Source: Cadophora sp. MPI-SDFR-AT-0126
Taxonomy: Eukaryota; Ascomycota; Leotiomycetes; Helotiales; Ploettnerulaceae
Direction of reading: 5' to 3'
Length of the DNA: 64,000 bases
Assembly: GCA_020747065.1 (NCBI GenBank)
Contig: JAGMVK010000004.1
Location: 1,860,001 to 1,924,000 of the forward strand
The translations under genes were made by a program, and so were the position numbers. Within the stretch, counting starts at the first letter, position 1, and each line of letters opens with the position of its first letter. Below are positions 11,212 through 21,941 of the stretch, piece after piece. The notes under the pieces are model-generated. The model was not told where the DNA came from and did not search any database. It saw nothing but the letters and a program-made list of their open reading frames with translations.

Positions 11212-12900
11212 TTAAGCATGAACCAACTCCAACTCAGTCGCCTTTATTCTGACCTTCTCACCCCTCACCGCCGGATTCGTCAAAACCCCCACTCCTTCCA
11301 GCCTATGCTGTCCTTCCATTCCCCTCTCCGGCCACGCTCCTCTCAGTCCTTCCCAACACTTCATCTCAACACACGCCTCGTCGAAGCCCCCAAAATCCCA
11401 CGAAACACCCCTACTACTCTCCAGACTTGGATACACCCTCGACGTGATCGCAAACCTCCCATTCGCAAAAACCTCAATAATCGAATTATCCACCATGACC
11501 TTGACATCAAGATCTTCGCCCGGCAACAAATGGAATTTCCCCTCATCCGGACCATTTTCGCCTAGATTCTCAAGGGAAGAACGAGAACGATGGACACTAA
11601 TTCGGTGACTTGCCATGTCAAAGACGATCTTCGTGACTTCAGCTGAAGTGGGAGACTCCAGGACATTGAAAATAAAGCGGTCAGTGCCGGAGAGGTTGCG
11701 GAATGTAGCTCCGATATCGTAATTCGTTGAGCGGAGGGAGCGGAGGCCGTCAAGTGATGTGATCGGAGCTGTTTGTCGGAGTTGGGAGACCTGAGGTGCG
11801 AGGCGCATGCCGAGGGTTGTCATTGTGCCGGAAGTCTCGTCAGTGGTCCAGCGGTCCATGTCGCCTTCGATATGTGAGATTGGTACTGAGATCTCGTATA
11901 ACTCTTTGGGGTGGGTTAAGAAGCCAGCCCAGCCTTGCGCCTCGACGATTTGACGGTTTGCCGCTTCGTTTGCCCATCCGAGTTGGAGTATTCGTCCCTC
12001 TGCGTCACGGAAGATGTGAGCTGCGTAAGCAATGCCGTGGTCAAGTTGGCCGTGACTTGTGATGTTGAACTTTGGCTTTCCATTTTCTAGGCTGAGTGTC
12101 CCAGAAAGCCAGAGTAGGGCGTGACAATCGTGTCGCTTGCTGGACTTGTCTTCTTCGACCCCAATGATGATATAGTGTCTCTCGCCGATAATAAAGAAAC
12201 TAGCACACTCGAAATTCATGCCGAAATTCAGCTCGCTCGTAGGCGTGATTTTGGCATTCGCTTCCACCTCTAGCAAGGTACAAGTTGGTTGCCAATGGAG
12301 GAGATCGTTGGATTGGTAAAGCAGAAGCTGCGGACCACGACCTCTCACGCCAGATGCGATCAACATGTAATCAGTCGACGAATCTACACCGAGGAGTTTC
12401 GACATCGGTTCCCATTTCGACACGAAAGGATCTCGCCACCCTGTCGTCTTTTCCAATTTCGGCGGTCTCGTCATCAAAGGATTGTGTTCGTACCGCTGCC
12501 ACGAATTCCCATAATCCGCCGAGAAAGCCACAGATTGCGACTCACATCCATCAAGGTACGGCAACGACCAATGTATCGGCACAGCCGAAACACTGGTATA
12601 AAACAGGAACAAGACCCTCCTTCCATCCAGTATCCTCGACACGATAGAGCCAGAGAACACACCGAGACGATCATACGTCGCTCCATTCCTCAATGCAGGA
12701 GAACAGTCTTCCCACATGATCAGGTCTTTACTTCTTGCCATTCCCCAGGCGGAATTGCCGCCTTGTGTGGTTCCTGGGTTCCATTGGTAGCAGATTCTGT
12801 ATTCTTTTGTCTCGGGGATGTATACGGCGCCACAAGGGTCGTTTGACCAAGAGTGAGGTGGGATGAAGTGTGATGTTGGGCGGAATCGATTGAAGGCCAT
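11212..12900 (-). CDS. GH32 beta-fructofuranosidase, intracellular type
   Basis: This intronless gene encodes 562 residues and hydrolyses terminal beta-D-fructofuranosides (sucrose, inulin or levan type), if it follows its family. The GH32 five-blade signature is complete. WSNDPCG holds the nucleophile Asp21, in place of the usual WMNDPNG. GWRDPF holds the transition-state stabiliser Asp157, and FECASFF holds the acid/base Glu231. A C-terminal beta-sandwich with the DVKVMVDNSIIEVFANG strand follows near residue 465. The protein starts directly with MAFNRFRP and has no signal peptide, so it should be cytosolic and would need an uptake system for its substrate. Next upstream on the same strand is a Zn2Cys6 regulator whose family often controls sugar genes, which suggests a local catabolic unit. 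Substrate preference among sucrose, inulin and fructo-oligosaccharides is not decidable here. Confidence 0.9.
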   Translation of the reverse strand: MAFNRFRPTSHFIPPHSWSNDPCGAVYIPETKEYRICYQWNPGTTQGGNSAWGMARSKDLIMWEDCSPALRNGATYDRLGVFSGSIVSRILDGRRVLFLFYTSVSAVPIHWSLPYLDGCESQSVAFSADYGNSWQRYEHNPLMTRPPKLEKTTGWRDPFVSKWEPMSKLLGVDSSTDYMLIASGVRGRGPQLLLYQSNDLLHWQPTCTLLEVEANAKITPTSELNFGMNFECASFFIIGERHYIIIGVEEDKSSKRHDCHALLWLSGTLSLENGKPKFNITSHGQLDHGIAYAAHIFRDAEGRILQLGWANEAANRQIVEAQGWAGFLTHPKELYEISVPISHIEGDMDRWTTDETSGTMTTLGMRLAPQVSQLRQTAPITSLDGLRSLRSTNYDIGATFRNLSGTDRFIFNVLESPTSAEVTKIVFDMASHRISVHRSRSSLENLGENGPDEGKFHLLPGEDLDVKVMVDNSIIEVFANGRFAITSRVYPSLESSRGVSWDFGGFDEACVEMKCWEGLRGAWPERGMEGQHRLEGVGVLTNPAVRGEKVRIKATELELVHA

Positions 12901-13887
12901 GATGTGAAGGTAGACAGATCAGTCCCCGTGGCTGAAAGAGCGAGAATAAATCCAGGTATGTGATGGAAGGCGCCGAATATGGAAATCTAGGTGTCGTCCT
13001 CAATGGGAAAGTGCGAAGACTCTCGTTAAACAGCAGCACTTTGTCGACACAGGAAGTCTTTCACTTGAAGAAGCCGAAATATGAAAGAATAAGAAAAAGA
13101 AGAAATCAAAGAAGTCGATACAGACAATACTTATCTCCCCTCATGCAACGTAGTAAACACACTGCCGGGGACTGGCTGAAAGTCCAGAAGTCCATCGTCC
13201 CGGCTGAAATCCGACGATTAGCCAGCCAATGATAATTGTCCCAACTCCGTAAGCCTTGACTTCCACAACCAAAGATCGGACAACTCTCCTCCTATCTTAC
13301 TTCTGCCCTCTGACAAGGCTCGCCACGCTGGCTAAGGCGGGATTGCGGCTTTGAAGAAACGAGAATTTCAGCGTTGAAGAATAACCCCGCTGCACGTGGC
13401 TGTTTGTATTGGAGGCTTTGAGGCTATGTGAAAATGGGGAATGGCGTGGTAAGATCAAGTGTTGATAATTCATCCTATTGGGTGCCTCGGCTGTTTGGCT
13501 TGGAGCGAGTGAGTTCTAGATGTGGGGTGTGGAGGTGGGTACATCCTTGGCCGCTAGTTTTCCGCCTCGTGGGAGCGTGACAGATGCGAGAGGTATTAGT
13601 GTTCAAAGTTTGAGTGGTGCAGTCCCAAGTAGGCAGGATAAGCAGGATGCATTGCTCGTCTCGGTAGCTCTTCGGGCTTTGGTGGAACAGTGTTCTGTGA
13701 GATCCAGATATAGATAGATGACATTGATTTCCATAGCTAAGACTGCCAGTGCAACCAGCCAGTACTCCTACTGAAGACCCATGATCAACACTGTACTCCT
13801 CGTCTAGCCAGCCGATGCTCATATCGCATGATGCGGCTTATGAACTCCCAAACTCCATCTCCAATCCCGTTTAAATCATGCGACATT
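12901..13887. other. GH32 promoter region and 3' flank of regulator
   Basis: This 1 kb spacer lies between two minus-strand genes and should carry the GH32 promoter near 12901-13400. Short open frames on both strands show no domains. No gene is supported. Confidence 0.45.
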
Positions 13888-15724
13888 TTAATCAACATCT
13901 GGCGCACTTGGTGGCCAAAAAGCATCCCATCCAGGCGTCGGCATCGAGAACGCGAGACTTGGATCGCCCATCATCATGCTGACGGGCGGAGCTTCAAAGT
14001 TCTCCACTCCAAGTTGATCCACCGCCGCAAAGTTGCCCTCAATCAGCGTCTCATTATAACCTGGATATTGCACATCGCTTTGCTCTGGCAGCAGGTTCTC
14101 CTCCTCATCAAAAATTTCCTCAATCCGATCTGATGCTTCACTATCAGAAAGACTTCCCCGGAGTCGCAATTGCATAAAGCCATCACTTTTCAAGGTCAGC
14201 ATTCTCAAATATTTGTCACCACCTGGCGTCGTTCCAAGCAGCCTGGCCATCTCCAACAAATAATCTCTTGGCCCAATCTCCATCGACGAGCCGTTGATTG
14301 CATCTGGATTGAGTAGCAGGACATCTGACAAACTGCAGCCGATATCAAAGACCTTCTCGAGGAGTCCGACACCGTTCGCTTCAAAGGCCTTGATTGGGAG
14401 AGAACGTGCAACTTGAACTACATCCCGGGCGATGGAGATAGGATACTGGAACGACATGCTCTCATCTGAGGACTGGCTTGATAGCAATCCTTTGCTGACA
14501 CACAGTTGCCATACCAAAGTCCGTAGCCATTGTCGACTGACACGGAGATCTGCTTGTTGGATTTCCGTCCTGTCTGATCCCTCGGGAATAGCAGTCTTCA
14601 GGATTTCCTGGAGTTGGATCAAGGCTTGAGGTGAGGAATCGCTGCCGGACATGTTCCACAATGTCATGAAAGTCTCGTCGAAATGCTGGAAGAGAGACAC
14701 CAAATCAAGGAAGCCGGATAGAATGGTAGCTTCGGGTCCGGGGTCAACGGTTGGTAGGTCGATCGTCAGTTGTAAAGTGAGGGGTCGATGCCGCTGTAAC
14801 GCATAACCTCTCTCGGTGATAAATAGCAGCCAGAAAGTCCTCCGGAAGTACTTTGAATACTCAGCATCTAAATCCTCATATGTACCTTCCTCGTGAAGAC
14901 GTAACAATTGAAGCATAGTCATCGATTCCCGAATGTAAAACCATGCCGAATTATCCTTCCCCAAACAAAACAACGCCGCATACAGGAAGAAGGACGTGTG
15001 GATAGACGTAAGTGACGGTTTCTCGATATGATCGCAGAACCCTCTCGCTCGGACCGCTTCATTGATTAGATCCTGTGAACTTGGCCAGGGCGATCCTAAT
15101 TGTGGAGCATCGATAATCTCTGGCTGGAAAACGATGAGTGCACATAAAGCCGCAACCATCCCGTATTTCTCTGGCATCTCGTTGAGATGTGGGACCATGG
15201 CATACGTTATCTCCTTGTCTAAGACAGGCATAATGGGGGTACTTGTGAGTGAAGAAGGCATCCAAGCAAGTTTTGACCAGATCAGCTGACAATAGAGGAG
15301 AAGCTCTGAAGGTCGATGCATTGTCGTCCGCCGAGCTAGAAAAGGCGACAGTAGGTCCGCTCTCTGGGGATAATATATTTGGTGTAGGATTGAGGATATT
15401 GAAAAGTGAGAAGTCATTCGTTTCCGTACCCCGACTAGCCGTATAAATCGGCTGTCGCTCTCCGGTTGCCGCAGGCTGTCCATTGGAACTGTGCTCGAAG
15501 ATCTTCGGCCTCTGTAATGCAACTGGCTTCACATCCTTCGCGATTCTCCTTCCCTTGGGGCCCTTCTTCTTGGGAATGGCTAGATACGTGCATTGCAGCT
15601 CTGTGACCTGGCAATTCTTGCACGGCTTTTCCCCATCACAGCGGATCTTCCTTGCATGGCAGCAGTCACATGCTTGCCTGATCTTCTGCGCCTTTTTCGA
15701 CCCAGCGATAGGCTCCGATGGCAT
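13888..15724 (-). CDS. Zn2Cys6 transcription factor with apparent frameshift
   Basis: The N-terminus (start ATG at 15724) carries a full binuclear zinc cluster: Cys19, 22, 29, 35, 38 and 45 with spacing 2-6-5-2-6, followed by the basic linker PKKKGPKGRR. Family-like sequence runs to DLVKTCLDAFFTHKYP. The rest of the regulatory region, starting IMPVLDKEITYAM, lies in a different frame that is open for the next 450 codons to 13888. No intron fits at the junction; the frames meet at a G5 run (15235-15239, C5 on the coding strand), and four bases instead of five would give HKYPIMPVL. The gene thus looks intact apart from one inserted base, either an assembly error or a recent null mutation. Position next to a GH32 fructosidase suggests a sucrose or fructan regulator, which is inference. 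Confidence 0.8.
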
Positions 15725-16212
15725 TGCGCTCCATTTGACGATTGATAGACGGCTGATTTGACTGACAGGATGGACGGCGTGATGGAGAGGTCGTTGATGA
15801 GAAGATATTAGATCGGATGAGATCCCGCCATCAAGGGTCGAGCGAACTTTTTAGTGGGCGGGAGAAATGGGATTTATCCGTTACTCGTGACAAGTGGAAG
15901 CCGAGGCCGACAACAACACCCATTTACATGAAGGAGAGACGGTCAAATCATGCATCCTGGTCTATCTTTTGGAAGGGGCCAATTTGACGAACAAAGACAG
16001 TGAACTTCCGCCAGCCTGGCTATTGCTCCTTATATCACGTGATAGCACCATCGCAGCAATCTACCGCCATCGCCAGTCTATGTTCCATTGACTTCAGCTC
16101 GCTTTCAATTGTATAAAGAAGTGCTCCCAAGCTATGGAAATAACCTTAAGCTAGCAGTCAGTACATATCTCTTCAAACCTCTCAGATCTCATTAAGTGGC
16201 TTTCCCTCCCAC
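15725..16212. other. Regulator promoter region, no gene
   Basis: A 0.49 kb spacer upstream of the Zn2Cys6 gene and downstream of the reductase gene. I see no supported reading frame. Confidence 0.45.
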
Positions 16213-17694
16213 TCACAACGGCACCCCACTCTCACTGACCCTCATCTTCGGCAACAACCCCAAAATCGCCAACTCTTGAAATGTCCTGAATACACTCTCA
16301 TTCGTATCAACCACCCCAAACCACCCCATCTTCCTACACTTCGTCTCACTCAAACACAGCCTTCCAACTGCCCACAGCGCCGCATCCAGGAAAGGGAAGA
16401 TCTCGCTCGCATCCGCGAACGGGTCGTGTGAGTTATCCAACTTGTGCTTCCGTACGATTTCAGACCAGGCTTTCTGCACATCAGGTTGACTCGCCCAGGC
16501 CGTGATACTGAAGGAACGCCGATAAGCCGTCGCTGGACCCCATCCCCTCGGCGGCGGCTCATGCGGCAACGTAACCGTCTTGAATTTCCCCTCATCCAAT
16601 TCCGGCCTGCCAGCCTCAACACTCCACCAGGAGCTCAAAAGAGGCCACAGCCTGCCCCAAGAAAAAGGCGTCCCATCCACCGCGTTAAAGGCCTGGTTGC
16701 TCATCCTCTCGTCCAGAACAGCGTGCTCGCTTTGATACCCTGTGAGGTAGGCTGAGGAATGCGTGTGTGCTGTCTCCCAGGCGTCGAGATCACCAGGGAA
16801 GGCGAGTGGTTGGCGGAGATGCGAGAGGACGGAGGCGTAGAGGCCAAGGCCGTAGAAGACGTTCATTTGAGCATTGTTGGTTGCGCCGATGATCCTGTTT
16901 GAGTCAGCTCGGCTATTACTATCCAAAACTCCAAGTAAACAATTCATCACATCACATCAAGTCACAGGGACTTCTAGGGAGGAAATCGAACAACTCACCA
17001 AGCAGGCCTGATAACATTCCACCCCACGCCCTCCCTCCCACAATACTCCCACAGCATATCCTCCTGCGGATAATAAAAGTTCGGCTCGATCTCCACTCGC
17101 GGATCACTTTCAACTGCAGGATTCAGCCCCATCCCTAGATGCACGCCGTAATTCTTTGCCCCTGTTTGCAGGAGGAAACGGCTGGGTTTGAGTCCCGCAA
17201 GAGGGAGGGCGCCTAGGAAGTTGCGGAGAAGGGCAGAGTTGACCTCGACCAGTTTCTCAGCGTTGGACCACGCAGCGGCACCTGGCGTCGGTGCTAAAGT
17301 GGACATGGTTAGCAAAGTCTGTATTGAGATAGGGGAGGTACTCACGAGGTTGCAAATATGAATAAAAGAAGACCGCATCCACACTATGCACCCTACCTTT
17401 CAACGCCCTCGCTATCTCCTCCGGTCCAAGAAGAAAATCACACGCCACATGCTCGACTCTCTCCTTCCCTTCTCCAACAAGGTTCATGAGTCTTGGCGGG
17501 GGCGGTCGTCGTGACAGTGCGTAAATCTTGCTCCATCGCTCAGGGGCAGAAGCTAGCACGCGAAGGGTGTGGAATCCTGATATGCCATTTGCGCCGGTGA
17601 CGATGGCGATTTTGGGAGTGAGGGTGGAGGGGTAGACGGGGAGGCCGTGGTAGATGGTGGAGGTGTGGAGGGTGTGTGTGAGCTCGTCAGACAT
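16213..17694 (-). CDS. PRISE-like NAD(P)H reductase (extended SDR)
   Basis: Exons 17694-17346, 17293-16999 and 16894-16213 join in frame to about 441 residues. A Rossmann glycine motif VTGANGISG lies at about 32-40, followed by ALSRRPPP and ACDFLLG, the NADP-binding pattern of the progesterone 5-beta-reductase/iridoid synthase-like (PRISE) family rather than classical SDRs. The family motif TGAKNYGVHLG is near the middle and is followed by FYYPQEDML and NVIRPAW. Family members reduce activated C=C or C=O bonds; in fungi several sit in secondary-metabolite clusters, but no synthase is visible nearby. The protein has no signal peptide or membrane helix and should be cytosolic. The substrate is unknown. 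Confidence 0.83.
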
Positions 17695-18134
17695 GGTGAA
17701 ATATTGAAAATTCAGGACAACCGGGAATTTTGAACGTCAAAGATTGATATAGTCTATGTCTCTCAATCAAATGATCTTTGAGATTGGAGATGCAATTAAT
17801 ATCTTGTGGGCTATATATATGAAGTACCTGTTGTGACTAGTAGCACCTAAGAATTTACCCCGCTTCACCCCGCATCTGTCACCGTACGCAGTCTCGAGTA
17901 CCAACTGCTGGAGAGATCTCCGAATGGCCGAGCCGATGATTACTATCGATCATCATAGCTTGCAAAAAATGGCAGAAGATAGCGTGAGCTTCTTGTTTCA
18001 AGCCTTGATTTGCCAAGCATCTTTAACCTTTTCATGTCGCTTGACTTGTTTACTGAACATCTAAGAAAATACCACTTCGAACATTAATATACGGTATTCA
18101 AGACGTCAGAGGCTTCAGAAAATAGATTCTATAT
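17695..18134. other. Intergenic, reductase promoter
   Basis: A 0.44 kb AT-rich spacer between the reductase start and the alpha-fucosidase stop, both on the minus strand. No gene is seen. Confidence 0.45.
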
Positions 18135-20746
18135 CTACATGGCATATGTGATCTTGAACGTCCAACAATGCTGACCAGCCGAGATAAGTGCTGATGGAAT
18201 CGTAATGGCGATACCCTCTTCGGACTCCGTCCAAGCAAGGCTCGTTCCATTTTCAGCTCCAATCATCGAGATACTGTCTCCAGGTAGTATCGGCAGAGAT
18301 GCATTAACCACAAATGTCTCGGCTGGCTTTGACAAAGACAGAACGTAGAAAGCCTCTGCCGTTTGGGTGAAGCGCAGATCGCCTGTCTCGGCAGTAACGA
18401 AGCTTTTTGAATTTTAGTTCTGGCTCGGCAAAAATGACCTCAGGGCTTACTAGTAAGTTGTGTTGAAAATAGCTTCAGAATTTGCCTTGATCCAGAGTCC
18501 AGCTTCGAGCAGGTGAGCTACCTCAGTCGCATCAATTGTCCCATCGGCTTTCGGTCCAAAATCTAATAAAAGATTACCGTTCTTGCTGACCATATCTACA
18601 AGAGAGTGGATGAGCGTCGAGGCGTTCATGTAAAGTGAAGCTGGGGTTGCCCGATTGTAGCCGTAACTGTATGGGTCCATTCCCTGGTTGCTCTCCCATT
18701 TGCGCTCGGAGACGGATGAAAATGTAGTGTACTCTGGAGTGTCAAAGTCAGCTCCGGCAACGATACCACATCGGTTATTCATGGTAACTTGGCGCCCTTG
18801 AGATTCTGCGTGATTGAACCAGGACGCGGCGAACTTGGCAGTTCCATTAGATGCGCCACAACTACGAAATATTCAGCAAGGAGCTCTGAGAAGGCGGGAG
18901 GATGAACCTACTCGCACCACATGATGTCGGTCTCGTAATCATATGCCAAGATCTCCATTTGAGGTACCATCAGGTCTGCGATGAAGTCATCTTTTGGCAG
19001 GGCTCCAGTGTATGGCTCCTCAGCGCCTGTGTATGGATTTCTCGCAAGAATTCCAGGCCAAGAAGTACTGGCAGGATCTGTGGTCTGTGAAAAGCCGTAA
19101 GGGCCGTACAAAGGGTTGAACTGAGACCGTTAGCCGAGCCTTGATCCCAAGCAACTTATACTGACCCATTCTGGAAGACTGAAGTACGTTCCACGCTTCA
19201 ATTGAGGTTGATATGTCTTGGCAGCATCAAAAAGCTCTCCAAGAATATCGCGCTTTGGTCCGTAATGAATAGAATCACGATGCGTCGTCTCCTTTGCATC
19301 GAACATTGCAAACCCATCGTGATGCTTAGTTGTGAGGACGAAATATTGGGCTCCAGCATCAGCAATCAGATCTACCCAGAATTTGGCGTCCCAATTCTCC
19401 GCTGTGAAATTGGAAAAGAAGTCATCATAGACAACGTTAGGTCCATAAGTGTTGAGATGGTGGTTGTAAACGTCTGCTTTGTCTGCATTTCGATGATGTC
19501 CATACCACCAGTACCATTCCGCGTAAATCTCAACTGGTGTGGAGTTTCCCTGCGATTGTTAGCAGGTGCTAGTACAGAATTCGTAGGGAACTTGCCCAGC
19601 CTGGAACACAATATGGTCCCCAATCTACCAAAATGTCAGCACAAGATGATTTCGCTGATCAGCGGAATACCCACGGATAAAGATGCCATACTTTGCATCA
19701 TTGAACCACTCTGGACTCTCATGTGTTGAGAGACTTGAGAGTTCTGACGTGTATTCTTCCAATCCAAATTTGACGCCCTCAATTGCATAAGTGGCATTGA
19801 GCGAACCGGACAAATGAACAGTCGCCGTGACATTTCCACATCCAATGACACCAACATTGACCTTCTTCTGGTCTCCCGGCCTCAGTCTCTTGACATATCC
19901 CGGCTCAATGGTCTCGATTCCGGGAGCAGAAATAGTAATTTCAACACCAGATCCTGAGATCCAACCAGGGCCAGCATTGTTGAGCACTACCTCCACAGTC
20001 TGCACCCTTTCAACACCATGCTTCTGAGTTGGTCGCAGAAATTGGACTTGAATTCCAGTCTGCTGAAGCAGTGATAGAGAGAAAAGATGGATTCTCGATG
20101 TCTCATTGGAGGTGTCCGGTAAAGAGATAGAGGCCAAGCTCTTTGATGGGTCGACAGCTCCAATGTACTCGAAAATGTGGGATGTGTTCCAGTTGGTGGT
20201 GTTGATCGTGAAGTAATTTGGCATCACAATTTCTCCCTTGAGAATTGACAAGAACGAAGTGTATGGGTTGGTTCGAACTTCGGTAAGGGCTTTTGTCCCG
20301 TCTGTATACTCCAAAGTCATATTTCCCGACGCACCAGCAGATTCTGAAGCCACGAGCATGTGTAAGCTGAAGTATGAAGCCGCTGGGATTTCGATATCCT
20401 GTCCTGCCATGACCACATTGTCGCTTGTGGATGCGTTCCGATAGCCCGGGAATGCATATGAGATGTTTGTCTTGGTCGATGTATAACCTCCTCCATCTGG
20501 TAAGTTATGGGCAGGGTAAGAGTTATTCAATTGGTCGAAGTTCGCTTCTCCGGGAACGAGACCGAAGCCTTTGTTATTGAAATAGGCATCGAGGGAGACT
20601 TGAACTATTCCCTTCGCCGCTATCAGTACCATTTCTCAATTGAACATTGAAAAGCTCACCTCTGAAGAGGTTACATTCTCCCAGCGACGACTCGGCGCAG
20701 CTGTCACCGCTGCAGCCAACCCGGCTATCAGAACAAAGAATTTCAT
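18135..20746 (-). CDS. Secreted GH29 alpha-L-fucosidase
   Basis: Seven exons (20746-20660, 20611-19675, 19624-19596, 19549-19166, 19120-18912, 18861-18451, 18402-18135) join in frame to about 774 residues. A signal peptide, MKFFVLIAGLAAAVTAAPS, is followed by a beta-rich N-terminal extension of roughly 300 residues with many N-glycosylation sites. The GH29 barrel starts at KYGIFIHWGPY and continues with AEWYWWYGH, YFVLTTKHHDGFAMF and DIMWCDCGASN; Asp549 in that last motif is the expected nucleophile. KNGNLLLDFGPKADGTI and a C-terminal beta domain follow. The 29-nt third exon encodes the conserved HWGPY segment, and intron 3 has a GC donor (GCAAGT). The exon 1/2 acceptor is the least certain join. 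The enzyme should release alpha-L-fucose from plant xyloglucan, pectin or glycoproteins outside the cell. It is divergent from another secreted hydrolase. Confidence 0.9.
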
Positions 20747-21941
20747 TTTGACAATTCTCTTCCAGTGATCTGTAAGTCCATTGGATGTCTTTCACATCAT
20801 ATATGGCCATTTCCAAGCTTCCCCATCTTCCATTTGACCTGGTGGGCCCAAGCAACGACTATCGCAGTTCGTCCGATGACAGCTCCATGGTCCCCATCCT
20901 GGCTTATCTAGGTTCGCCGCGTCGCAAACCAGAGCTTCTGCATGCCGACAAGGAGTTGTAACGTTAAATTCACGGTAGCATTGATCCGGTTCCTTGTCAA
21001 TGGAGTTGTTCGACAGAGGGAGGGGTAACAGACAATGACAATCTAGGCGGGGTTGATCAGTTACCAGACCTGCACGGGCTGTTCGCTTCATACTCCGAAT
21101 ACGATTTGGATCTCATTCTGGCGAGTCATGTCGCTATTTCATATGGGAGCTGGGGAGGGATGCTGTCGATGTTGACGTTGACGCTGACTTGCAGCAGAAC
21201 ATGCCCTGCTGCCAAGTCCCTAATGACGCCTGTCCCGTCCACCGAAACCACTGCCGGTCCGCACTACACACCATCCCTGGGAGCGAGTCTTCATTCCTCG
21301 GTTCCTCGAAGCTTGTTCCTGCATCCATTTCATCCCACTCCTGGACAACAACAACCGCCACCCTTGCGGATAAATCGAGCACGGAGATTACCCCTCACCT
21401 CCTCATTGACTCTCTACTCACTGTAATCTTTTACCTCAGCTCTTCGATGAAGACACTATCAAGCTGGATTCGAATTCGATTTTACAGATGCATCTGCTAT
21501 TTGGAGTCTGATAAACAGGATAGTGAGAACAACTAGAATCTCTCTTCTCACCAATCCCATCTATCTCTTAAGCTCCGACAAAGGCTGCTAGCATAGGTAT
21601 GGTGTCTAGATAGGTAGGGTTTGCAGATCTACCTACCCACTTTGATTGGCAGTTTAGTTGGCAACTTCCATGTTGTTGATCTCCACACCGACATTGCATT
21701 GTCCACACAGCATGCTACGTTACGATCGTCGAAAGTCAATCAGCGAGCCCTTTTCGTCTCCATACTGTTTTCAATGATTATCGTGGTCGACGATGGTTCC
21801 CATGAGCAAAATGGGGAACCATGTTCATATCACTCACGTGACAGATCCCCATACTACCCTCGACGTACACTGCTATATGAGGTACTCGATTGCCAGTGCA
21901 GGGACCTCTCGTTTTCTAAGCTTCCCTAAGATATTTGCACT
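20747..21941. promoter_or_regulatory. Shared intergenic region of two divergent hydrolase genes
   Basis: A 1.2 kb region separates the starts of the GH29 gene (minus) and the unassigned hydrolase gene (plus). Short open frames inside lack domains. The arrangement allows common control of both secreted enzymes. I could not identify a convincing specific binding site by eye. Confidence 0.5.
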
